Under the pieces are notes generated by a model. The model searched no databases. It saw only the letters and a program-made list of their open reading frames with translations, and had not been told where the DNA came from. A stretch of DNA of 21,316 bases, taken from positions 1-21,316 of the forward strand of contig PJAB01000748.1 in NCBI GenBank assembly GCA_002887195.1. Reading direction: 5' to 3'. Shown here piece after piece: positions 1 through 7,330 of the stretch. Position 1 is the stretch's first letter; every line of letters starts with the position of its first letter. The position numbers and the translations under genes were made by a program. This DNA comes from Chrysochromulina parva. Lineage: Eukaryota; Haptophyta; Prymnesiales; Chrysochromulinaceae.

Positions 1-1036
1 GGTGGGGGGGGCGGCGGTGGCGGTGGCGGCGGCGAGGGCGGCGGCGGCGAGGGCGGCGGCGGGAAGGGTGGTGGGGAGGGCGGCGGCGGCGAAGGTGGCG
101 GCGACGGCGGCGGGGGCGACGCCGGCGGCGACGGCGGCGGAGGCGAGGGAGGAGGTGGCAAGGGAGGTGGTGGTGAGGGTGAGGGCGGCGATGGTGGCGG
201 CGGAAAGGGAGGTAGGGGCGAGGGCGGCGGCCAGGGGTGCGGCGGCGAGGGAGGAGGCGGCGGCGAGCGAGGCGGCGGCGAGCGAGGCGGCGGCGAGCGA
301 GGCGGCGAGGGCGGTGGAGCCGGTGGCGGCAGGGGTGGCGGCGGCGAGGGCAGCGGTGGCGACGGCGGCGGCGAGGGCGGCGGTGGAGAAGGTGGAGTCG
401 GCGAAGGCGGTGGCGGCCAAGTTGGAGGCGGCGAGGGCGGTGGCGGCCAAGTTGGAGGCGGCGAGGGCGGTGGAGGTGAGAGCGGCGGCGACGGTGGCGG
501 CGGCGATGGTGGCGGCGGAGAGGGCAGCGACGAGGGCGGCGGCGGTGGCGATGGCGGCGGCGACGGTGGCGACGGTGGCGGAGGCAAGGGAGGAGGCCGC
601 GAGGGAGGTGGTGGTGGTGAGGGTGGTGGCGGCTTGGGCGGTGGCGAGGGCGGCGTCGGCGAGGGTGGGAAGGGAGAGGGCGGCGGCATGGGCGACGTCG
701 AGGGTGACGGAGGTGAGAGTGGCGATGGCGATGATGGGGGCGAGGGGGTTGGCGGCGAGGGTGGTGGCGGAATAGATGGTGGTGGCGAGGGTGGCGGAGG
801 TGAGGGCGGCGGCGGCGACGGTGGTGGCGGCGACGGTGGTGGCGGCGACGGCGGCGGTGGTGGCGAGGGTGTTGGCAAGGACGGCGGCGGCGGCGGCAGC
901 GAGGGTGGCAGCGAGGGAGGCGGCAGCAGCGACGGGGATGGCGATGGTGGCGGTGGCTGGCGAGGGCGGCGGCGGCAAGGGCGGAAGTGGCGAAGGTGAT
1001 ATAGTTGAGGGCGGCGGCGGCGAGGGCAGAGGCGGC
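1..1036. repeat. GGC-rich imperfect triplet and minisatellite tract
   Basis: About 1 kb built almost only from GGC/GGT/GGA triplets broken by GAG, GAC, GAA or AAG. Longer units are visible: a 15-base unit (GGCGGCGGCGAGCGA) three times near 258-302 and a 30-base unit repeated at 421-450 and 451-480 (the second copy diverged at its end). All minus-strand frames lack stops here because TCA, CTA and TTA are absent on the plus strand. The triplet phase is constant from base 1 to about 950, then slips by one base near 955. The tract runs off the left edge of the window. Confidence 0.9.
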
Positions 1037-1097
1037 GATGGCGTCGCTGGTCCTCCGACCGCGGGGGTAGCTCGTCCAGCCGGCGCGTCGCTGCCAT
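1..1097 (-). CDS. Possible Ser-Pro4 (extensin-like) proline-rich protein, C-terminus beyond window
   Basis: From an ATG at 1097 the minus strand is open to the window edge (at least 365 codons). After an Arg-rich start of about 50 residues it reads as long runs of SPPPP and SPPP with occasional TWPPPP. SPPPP is the hallmark of hydroxyproline-rich cell-wall and scale glycoproteins in plants and algae, which are secreted and O-glycosylated. No signal peptide is seen after this ATG, so the true N-terminus may lie elsewhere; the Arg-rich start is the repeat read out of phase after the slip near 955. The same DNA on the plus strand is an open Gly-rich frame (GGGGE/GGGGD) from base 1 to a TGA at 997-999. 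I favour the minus strand because every GAG/GAC/GAA/GAT becomes Ser there, while the plus frame mixes Glu and Asp. It may also be non-coding repeat. Confidence 0.3.
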   Translation of the reverse strand, partial: MAATRRLDELPPRSEDQRRHRRLCPRRRRPQLYHLRHFRPCRRRPRQPPPPSPSPSLLPPPSLPPSLPPPPPSLPTPSPPPPPSPPPPSPPPPSPPPPSPPPPSPPPSIPPPPSPPTPSPPSSPSPLSPPSPSTSPMPPPSPFPPSPTPPSPPPKPPPPSPPPPPSRPPPLPPPPSPPSPPPSPPPPPSSLPSPPPPSPPPPSPPLSPPPPSPPPTWPPPPSPPPTWPPPPSPTPPSPPPPSPPPSPPLPSPPPPLPPPAPPPSPPRSPPPRSPPPRSPPPPPSPPHPWPPPSPLPPFPPPPSPPSPSPPPPLPPPPSPPPPSPPASPPPPSPPPSPPPPSPPPFPPPPSPPPPSPPPPPPPPPP

Positions 1098-2265
1098 GGC
1101 GCTCGTGCGCATATATTGCGCCACACTCTGGAGAGAGCACACGATCACATCGGCGGTGTCAATCTCGGCGATCTCGGCGATCTCGGCATGCACGCCCGCT
1201 TCGGCCGCTCTCTCTTCGGTGATGAGCCCATCCTTGCTAGCCTCTTCAAGACTGTGAATGTGAATGGCTGTTCGAGGGGCACAAGGCCTTTGCGCGCCAG
1301 GTCAGCTTCAATGTCGACGCCCGCAGGTGCCTCCCGAAGGATGCCCTGTCGACTGACCTCGCCCGCGTCCGTTGAGCGCACCCCAACCCCACGCGCTCAC
1401 AGACGCGCGGAGTGCCGCAGCCCGCTGCTGCGCACTGTCCAGTCGCGTTCGGCTGCTCGCCGCGGCCGCATCGGCCTCAATGCCCCCCTCGGCGGCGGCC
1501 TGTGCCTCTGTAAACGAACGACGCACCCGCGTCTGCAGCTGGCCGAGCCTGGCCGAGGCCTCCTCTCGGAACTATGCAAGCGCCTCACACGCACGTTCGA
1601 CGGCCTCCCTCGCCCTCTTGAGAGCCGCGTCCGCATCCGCTGCGCCCAGCATCATCCTTCAAGGCGACGTCTGCAACCTTCAAAGTGATCTCCGTGCCTA
1701 CCGTGCCGAGAAGGGTCTCGAGCTCGGCACGGCGCGCCTTGACACGTGTGCGCCACACATTGCTCCCACGCGGTGGCCTGCGCGTGGACGGCGCTCGAGC
1801 TGCATGGCGACCTGCGCCCGCTGCCGCGTCTCCGCCCGCCATCTTACCCACCATCCGCTCGCCCTCGTCGCGCGCCGCCGCGGCCTGCAGCCGCGTCGCC
1901 TGTGCATGCACTCAGAGTCGCAATCACTCACAATCAGTCGCAATCAGTCACAATCAGTCGCAATCAGTCGCACCTGCAGCCGCGCCGTATCACGCACACT
2001 CTCCCAGAGTTCGAGTGGCAGCAGCGCCTAGAGCTCGGCTTTGAGCACCGCGTCGGTTCTGTCCAACAGACCTCCTCCACCCTGCTGCGCCGTCGAAGAT
2101 GGTGCGTGCGAGCTGTGTGGACGTCGGGAGCGTGTCCTTTTGGACGTGCAGATCGGTGAAGAGGACCCATCGTCGCGGACAGCGTGCAAGCCTCGTCATC
2201 AGTAACCGCGTCCAACAAGCTCTGCGTCAGCCGTGGCGGTCAGGAATCCTGCAACGGCGACATAG
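1098..2265 (-). pseudogene. Disrupted coiled-coil protein gene
   Basis: Minus-strand coding character is clear but is spread over several frames. A possible start is the ATG near 2265 (MRLRYVAVAGFLTATADA, signal-peptide-like). Then, in order and by frame changes: LLDAVTDDEACTLSATMG; FTDLHVQKDTLPTSTQLAR; LLDRTDAVLKAEL, a TAG, then WESVRDTARLQVRL; TRLQAAAARDEGERMVGKM; RAELETLLGTVGTEITLKVA; ALKRAREAVERACEALA, a TAG, then FREEASARLGQLQTRVRR; EADLARKGLVPLEQP; SLEEASKDGLITEERAAEA; and AEIAEIAEIDTADVIV. The Ala/Arg/Glu/Gln heptad-like pattern indicates a long coiled coil, as in the intact gene at 5945-7195, but I cannot name the family. At least six frame changes and two in-frame stops make a working copy unlikely. 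The alternative is assembly indels or small introns. The last open frame runs without a stop into the SPPPP frame to its left. Confidence 0.4.
1883..1984. repeat. Five 10-base tandem repeats between 12-base direct repeats
   Basis: CAATCA(C/G)TC(A/G) occurs five times in a row at 1921-1970. The 12-mer CCTGCAGCCGCG lies on both sides (1883-1894 and 1973-1984). The array sits in the middle of the disrupted coiled-coil frame and brings stops in some frames. The layout suggests a duplication or insertion event inside the old gene. Confidence 0.85.
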
Positions 2266-2587
2266 CGCAGGCGCATTCGAGCTGGTTTCGTTCATTCACA
2301 GCCCTGTTCACAAACCCACCATACAAAGTAGAACGCCGAATTTGTCCGCCCAACCGAGAGGGTCAGGGTGGAATGGGTGCCCGACGCTCTTACTCCTCGT
2401 CTAGATAACTCAGGTTGTACCTTATTCTGGATACCCTCATGATACTCTATTGTCGAGGTTGCGCCAAACTCCTCCCTGCCACTTGCTACTTGAGCTCCGC
2501 CCTCGGCGCCACCCGTTATGCCGTCGACGCCGCCCCTGAAACCGCCCAGAACACCGCGCTCAACGCTGCCCTCGAAGCCGATTGTAG
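2266..2587. other. Spacer with a short plus-strand open frame
   Basis: This stretch separates two minus-strand disrupted genes. A plus-strand frame from ATG 2439 to TAG 2589-2591 (50 aa) ends with codons that fit the local bias (YAVDAAPETAQNTALNAALE). It could be a real small gene or the last exon of an older one. The minus strand of the same bases is also open (GFEGSVERGVLGGFRGG), so strand is undecided. No other feature was seen. Confidence 0.3.
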
Positions 2588-3729
2588 TTAGAGTTTGGCA
2601 AGAGTGGCGGAGGCGAGGGCGGCGGCAGCCAGGGGGGCGGCGGCGAAGATGGGTGCGTCGGCGTGCAGCTCGCGCAGCCCGGCGGCGGCGGCGATGAGCG
2701 ACGTGACGTGCTCAACACTCAGCCGGTTGCCGATCAGAGAGAGGTGGCGCAGCGAGGTTATCGAGGCAAGGCGTCGCATAGGAGCGACACCGCCTTGCCG
2801 CCATCAAGGGCGCCCAGGCCGAGCCCCCGCAGGGCCAGCGAGCGCAGCCGGCCGATGAGGGACTGCCTCGTGGAACGCGGCCGACGCGGCGACGGCGGTG
2901 CCGCTCAGGTCGAGGGTGTAGAGGTGCCGGGCGTTGGCGAGCACGAGGCACTCGTCCGCGCCCAGGCCGCTCCCGCTCACGTCGAGCTCCGCCACCACGC
3001 ACGACGCCGCGCCCAGCGCCGACGCGAGCGTCGCGCCGTCGTCCGCGGCCCACACGCCGTTGCCGCCCAGCCGCACCGAGCGCAGCGCGTTGCCCTCACG
3101 ACCCATCAGCGCGCACCCGGCCGCAGCATCGCGCGGCATCCCGCCGCGCCCGCCACCGCGGCAAGCTCGATGCGCATCTCGACCGTCCCCGAGTTGCCTC
3201 GGCTGGTGCCAAAGTGCACGCCGCTCGGCACGACGCGCAACTCGGCGACCCTCTGGCCGTTGATGTGCCACGCGAGCACGCCGCCGGCGAGCGTCATGCG
3301 GATCCGATCGCCCGCCTTGTAGGTGGGCAGGCCGCTCTGGACGCGCCCGCCCGTTGGCGTCCTCAAGCCTCACGCTCCGCCCGCCGTCGCAGAATGTGGC
3401 GCTCGCGAGCACGAGCTCCGGCGCAAACAGCAGCGCGAGCCGCTGCAGCGCGGCGGTGTCCGTCGCTTCGATCGCCTGCGCCGAGCAGTCGACCTCACGA
3501 AGCGACAGACGGCACGCGCCGCTCACCAGGGCCGCCTGCCGCTCCGGGACCGCCTCAAACGGCATCCGACCGTCCGTCGTGTACAGCACGTTCGCGAGCC
3601 GCAGCCGTTCTGGGCGTCCGTGTCGCCCGCGCCGTGGCAAGCGGGCGACACGCTCGCGGAGGCCGCCGTCGAGCCCACCACCGCCGGAGCTAACTGCGAT
3701 GCTGCGGCCCCTGCTTCAAAGTCCAGCAT
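2588..3729 (-). pseudogene. Disrupted SPRY-like plus leucine-rich-repeat protein gene
   Basis: Read on the minus strand from ATG 3729 to TAA 2588, with five frame changes. Segments: MLDFEAGAAASQLAPAVVG (to about 3604); RLANVLYTTDGRMPFEAVPE to LVLASATFCDGGRSVRLED (to about 3350); a SPRY/B30.2-like core LPTYKAGDRIRMTLAGGVLA followed by WHINGQRVAEL (to about 3150); LRR-like segments SVRLGGNGVWAADDG, CVVAELDVSGSGLGADE and HLYTLDLSGTAVAASAAF (to about 2865); LIGRLRSLALRGLGLGALDG (to about 2780); and LASITSLRHLSLIGNRLSVE with an Ala/Leu-rich end. SPRY and LRR modules bind proteins, so an intact version would be a cytoplasmic adaptor or sensor-like protein. The order of segments is collinear with a single protein of about 380 residues. 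The reading alternates between only two frames, so sequencing indels are a serious alternative to a true pseudogene. Confidence 0.5.
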
Positions 3730-4156
3730 GCTCGCGGCGCGTGACACATTGCCACGGCTCGGCCGGCCAGTCATTGGGGACGGCGCACCGCCAGGAGAGT
3801 CGCTAAACGTTCGACCGAATGGCTGCGTTTCGGAAGGAGTTGGTATGGTGTTGGTGCCCCGTCGCCGCCGTGAGACGCGCTGTCTTGGGTGGTCGGGAAA
3901 GCGCCGCATGCATTTATGGGGAGAGGGGGGAAAGGGGGGAGGGAGGGGGAAGAAAGAAATGGGTAGGTGCTAGATCGAGAGCGACGCAGAGATCCACCCC
4001 ACAATGGTGCGGCTGCGTACTCTGACTTCAGCAACAGCAGTGTACAACCCCCTTCGACGGATCTGAGACAATGCGGTCGGGAGAGGGTCTGCTCTACCTG
4101 GTGGAGTTCCTCTTGAATGGCCTCCGAGAAGGGACTTTGCGCGCACCTATTTGGTG
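3730..4156. other. Spacer with a purine-rich (G/A) run
   Basis: No convincing gene. It lies upstream of the SPRY-LRR gene and would hold its promoter. A plus-strand purine run (G5-6 blocks with A) covers about 3916-3962; its complement is a polypyrimidine tract. Short open frames here show neither codon bias nor a recognisable domain. Confidence 0.5.
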
Positions 4157-4921
4157 CTATAGAGTTCCTCGAATAGTCAGACGATCCACATGTCTAGCGC
4201 TGAGTGTGACCTGTGTTGTATAGGTGGGTGACCTGGAACGTGATCCAGGACGTGTGAGGCCCCAGTTTTCCTGAGCCATCTGGATACTGTTGACCGCCTG
4301 CCTAAAGAATCCTGCCATCGCGGCATGCGCACGAGCCTTAGCGTGGTCAGATGAGGCAAGGGCACCAGTCACCATGAAGGCAGGCGCTCCCTTTGGCAGC
4401 GGGCCTGCAGGGGCCAGGGCGCCCAGCCCGGGCGCGGGGCCGGGGCGCGCGAGACCGAGGCGCAGGTTCCAGTCTGCGAAGGCATAATTGCTGTCTCGGT
4501 GCTCCGCCAAATGCACGAATTGCGCCGCCATAACGTTTGCGCACATCCGCGTCCTAGGCTGCGCTGCCAAAGGCTACTCAGCTCACCGATGGCGTTCCGA
4601 TGGCGAGGGCAATCAAAGCTCTCCACTTGTCATAGAAAGCGCGGTTCTTGCGCAATATGGTCCAGGGCAACATAAACGACTGCGGCAACACGTTCAGGCC
4701 CATGTGATTCGTCGTTTATCGTGTGCCACGTCGGAGTCACCGTTGACTATACAAGGGTGAGGCCCGTCGTATAGGCTCATCAAGGCAGACGCAGCCTGCC
4801 GGAAGAAACGCACGAATGTGCGCCGTGGGAGCACCTCGATCACATCCGTGGGCACACTGTCCTCCTCTTCCTCCCCTACATGTAAGTCCTCCTCTTCATT
4901 ATCGTCTGCCTCATCTGCCAA
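4157..4921 (-). pseudogene. Disrupted gene for an unrecognised protein
   Basis: Three collinear minus-strand pieces in different frames. The first starts at ATG 4921 with an acidic stretch (ADEADDNEEEDLHVGEEEED), then EVLPRRTFVRFFRQAASALM and DGPHPCIVNGDSDVAHDKRR, and then meets a stop. The second continues as HMGLNVLPQSFMLPWTILRK, then AFYDKWRALIALAIG, and is broken by an 11-base internal duplication near 4594. The third (4570 to 4157) includes VMAAQFVHLAEHRDSNYAF, a Pro/Ala/Gly-rich segment, and MAGFFRQAVNSIQMAQENW. I do not recognise the family. FFRQA occurs twice about 160 residues apart, possibly by chance or from an internal repeat. Like its left-hand neighbours it looks like a gene losing its frame. 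A transposon-derived or lineage-specific gene are both possible. Confidence 0.35.
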
Positions 4922-4985
4922 TGTGCACGTCCATTCACTCCACGGACATCCATACTCAGCTCACCGATGGCGAGGGCAATCAAAG
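4575..4985. repeat. Direct repeat pair, 33 bases, one copy with an 11-base internal duplication
   Basis: The segment starting TACTCAGCTCACCGATGGCG and ending AGGGCAATCAAAG occurs at 4575-4618 and again at 4953-4985. The first copy is 11 bases longer because TTCCGATGGCG is duplicated inside it. On the minus strand both copies read LIALAIG, so part of the unrecognised gene was duplicated upstream of itself. Confidence 0.85.
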
Positions 4986-5220
4986 TACATTGTACCTCGA
5001 AAGAAGGGGGGAAGTGGGCAGGGGCGGTAGGCGGGGGGATGCCTGAAGACGTAGCTGGACTCTCTTCCACCCGGGCACTGAGGCGAACGCCTCCCGGCTC
5101 TCCCCATCCCTCCAGCGCGGCGACTGGCGCAAGATTCAAACCCATTCGATACTTGGGCCCGTCAGGACGTGCGCCACGTACACTGGCGTGACCGGATCAT
5201 CAAGAGCATAACGGTCAACG

Positions 5221-5569
5221 ATGCTCTCCCAACGAAATTCAATCTTCAAGGACTTGATCTTGCCTGAGCTGACGAGCGAGACGCTCAAGGCGGCCTTTTC
5301 CGTCTTCGACACGTCCGGGGACGGCTTCATCAACGCCGTGGAGATGCAGCGCATCATGCTTAACGTGGGTGAGCCAGTGACGCTCGAGGACGTTGAGCAG
5401 GTGATCAGGAAAGTGGATAAGAATGGTGACGGCGGGATCGACTACGTCGAATTCACAAAGGTGCGATCGTGAGTTCGTGACGCCAACAGCTGGACGCCAA
5501 ACTCACAACCACACCGCCTGTCGGTGCTCACAGATCATTGTCAACGATCATGACAAATCACTTCGATGA
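5221..5569 (+). CDS. Calmodulin-like protein with two EF-hands (two exons)
   Basis: Small calcium-binding protein. Two canonical EF-hand loops are visible: residues 30-41 (DTSGDGFINAVE) and 66-77 (DKNGDGGIDYVE), with Asp at positions 1 and 5 and Glu at 12 in both. The linker and order match one lobe of calmodulin or centrin. The unspliced frame stops at 5472 just after FTKVRS, but AAG|GTGCGA at 5461 is a plausible donor and CTCACAG at 5527-5533 a plausible acceptor. Splicing keeps phase 0 and ends IIVNDHDKSLR then TGA at 5567-5569, giving about 91 residues. A TAA lies in frame at 5209-5211, so either ATG 5221 is the start or an upstream exon supplies more N-terminus; calmodulin itself has four EF-hands, so a missing N-terminal lobe is possible. 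Calcium binding is expected from the loops; the partner is unknown. Confidence 0.7.
5461..5533 (+). other. Predicted 73-base intron of the EF-hand gene
   Basis: Donor AAG|GTGCGA and acceptor CTCACAG|ATC. The intron is phase 0. Reading through it gives only two extra residues and a stop, whereas splicing gives a charged 11-residue tail. The donor is not the strongest consensus. Confidence 0.45.
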
Positions 5570-5651
5570 CGGTTCCGACGCTGCATGACACACAACACAG
5601 CGCTGCTCGACCCATGTATCGACCTAACGCCCTACTAACGCCCCGAGACAT

Positions 5652-5722
5652 GGAGTGAGTGAGTGAGTGATAAGTGAGTGAGTGAGTGAGTGCGAGTGAG
5701 TGAGTGAGTGAGTGAGTGAGTG
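5652..5722. repeat. (GAGT)n microsatellite
   Basis: About 70 bases of GAGT tetranucleotides with two small interruptions (GATAA near 5669 and GCGAG near 5692). It lies in the spacer between the EF-hand and coiled-coil genes. Confidence 0.95.
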
Positions 5723-5944
5723 GGAGACACGCACGGCGGCGGCGGCGGCAGCACCAGGGCGGGTGGCGGCGGCGGCCACGCGTCCGAGAGACAGCAGGTG
5801 GACGCCTTTCAATTTTGGTTTGCGGCATGTTTGCATGCAATCGGATGCATTACGGGTTTTCTTAACAGCAGGCGATAGGAACCTACGCACACGCGTACCT
5901 CCAGCGAGGAACGTGAGGTCTTGAAGTGGTGTCCAGGAAAGGCC

Positions 5945-7195
5945 ATGCAGGGCGTGCAGGCGTCTACGACGATCGCGGACACGCCGAGGTCCCGCCCACC
6001 GGTACGGTCGCTGAGTGACAGATTGTTCAAGGCCATACACACCGCGTCGATACTCGAGTCAGCTCCTCAGTCCCAGTCCAGATTCGATCCGGTTCTCGAA
6101 CAGCAGGTCAGCGCCCTCAAGGCCCAGCTCAAGGCTGCGGTCGTCCGGGAGCACGAACTTCGCGAGGCGGCGGAGATGCGGGTGCTCGAGATGAAAGGCA
6201 TGCCCATGCTCCGCAAGATGGCTGACTCGCAAATTCGTGCTCTCAAGGAGGCGGCTGCTGCCGAGCAGGCCATGAGAGATGCAGCAACGACGCATGAGCA
6301 GGCGATGGGAGAGGTTGCGACTGCGTTCGAGCAGGAGCTGAGGTTCGCAGCGGCAGCACATGAGACGGCGCTCACACAGGCCAACGAGGCAGGCATGGCG
6401 AGGGAAGTTGCAGTCCGCAGGAGGCATGAGGCAGAGTTGCAAGTGATCCGCGCGACCTTATGCGTAGAGCTCGCCGCGCACGAATGCGCGGCAGAGACAA
6501 GCATCGCGGCCCAGCGGCAGGCGCAGCATGCTACATCAGCTGCGGCTGCGAGGCAAAATGTCGAGCTCCGAGCCCACGTCGAGTGCCTCGAGGCCATGCT
6601 CGACCTCGCTCACCGAGCTCGCGACGAAGCTTCGGGGGCGAAAGAGCTGGCTGTGAACGCTGCGGCAGAGGCGCTGCAGCAGAGAGCAGAGGCGCTCCTC
6701 GCCATTAATGAGGCGAACTCGGCGAGAGATGAGGCTCTGAAGGCCAAGGCAGTGGCCGAGGCGGTACGGGAGGCGGCAGAGAGGAGTCGGAATGCGACTG
6801 AGGCCGCGCTGCGGCAGCTGCGGCACGCGCATGCTAAGGCGTGCAGCGAGGCGGTGGAGCAGGCCCAGCAGGCCGCTGTGCTGCAAAGCGCGCGGGAGCT
6901 CGGGCGCGCACACGCATGCATGCAGCGGGAGCTCGATGAGGCGCGGGCGCGGATGCAGCAGCAGCTTGATGAGCTCGCAATACGAGCGACGGAGGAGCTC
7001 GACAGAGGCATGGCGGCAGCCTCGAGGATCGCCGAGCAGGCGAAGCTGCAGGCAACGGACGCAACCGCGACTCGGGGGCTGCCCGCAGCTGCACCGCCTG
7101 CAGCATCCACAGCATCCACAGCAGCCACAGCAGCCACAGCCGAGCAACCAACGTCGGCATCCCGCCGGGGTCACATGTGTACGACATTGTCTTAG
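5945..7195 (+). CDS. Long coiled-coil protein, Ala/Glu/Arg-rich
   Basis: A 416-residue protein. I chose ATG 5945 (MQGVQASTTIADTPRSRPPV) because the open frame farther upstream begins only with TTG. After a basic, Pro/Ser-containing N-terminus of about 50 residues, nearly 300 residues are continuous heptad-type sequence such as EQQVSALKAQLKAAVVREHE, AEALQQRAEALLAINEANSA and RELDEARARMQQQLDELAIR, so a long dimeric coiled coil is expected. The end is a low-complexity Ala/Thr/Ser stretch coded by repeated CCACAGCA units (ASTASTAATAATAEQ) and then MCTTLS. There is no signal peptide or membrane segment. Such proteins are structural, cytoskeletal, centriolar or vesicle-tethering; which one cannot be told from sequence alone. 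Opposite-strand open frames here are by-products of the coding bias. It resembles the disrupted coiled-coil gene at 1098-2265 in style, but I could not show homology. Confidence 0.75.
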   Translation: MQGVQASTTIADTPRSRPPVRSLSDRLFKAIHTASILESAPQSQSRFDPVLEQQVSALKAQLKAAVVREHELREAAEMRVLEMKGMPMLRKMADSQIRALKEAAAAEQAMRDAATTHEQAMGEVATAFEQELRFAAAAHETALTQANEAGMAREVAVRRRHEAELQVIRATLCVELAAHECAAETSIAAQRQAQHATSAAAARQNVELRAHVECLEAMLDLAHRARDEASGAKELAVNAAAEALQQRAEALLAINEANSARDEALKAKAVAEAVREAAERSRNATEAALRQLRHAHAKACSEAVEQAQQAAVLQSARELGRAHACMQRELDEARARMQQQLDELAIRATEELDRGMAAASRIAEQAKLQATDATATRGLPAAAPPAASTASTAATAATAEQPTSASRRGHMCTTLS

Positions 7196-7252
7196 CGCTT
7201 TTGAGTCGTTGATAGGAATGAGGAGCACATGCGGTCGTGCACAGCAAGCGAA

Positions 7253-7272
7253 GCATGCACTCGTGTGCATGC
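7253..7272. repeat. Perfect hairpin GCATGCAC-TCGT-GTGCATGC
   Basis: An 8-base stem with a 4-base loop in the 135-base spacer between the coiled-coil gene and the glycosyltransferase-like gene. It contains two GCATGC palindromes. It could be a factor-binding site or part of the 3' end of the upstream transcript; function is unknown. Confidence 0.6.
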
Positions 7273-7330
7273 ATTTGACATGTTTCTCACGCACGGACCA
7301 TTGGGAAGGAGTTAGGAATCCCACGATGAC

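Noticed and set aside
2..775. Plus-strand Ala/Arg/Val-rich frame across the GGC tract
   Set aside because: It begins only with GTG, and its variable base falls on codon first positions, giving random Ala/Ser/Thr/Arg mixtures; the Pro (-) and Gly (+) frames explain the pattern better.
1921..1970. CRISPR-like array
   Set aside because: The 10-base units are directly adjacent with no spacers, and the genome is eukaryotic.
5132..5150. Possible tRNA T-arm (GATTCAAACCC)
   Set aside because: No matching acceptor, D-arm or anticodon arm could be folded around it.
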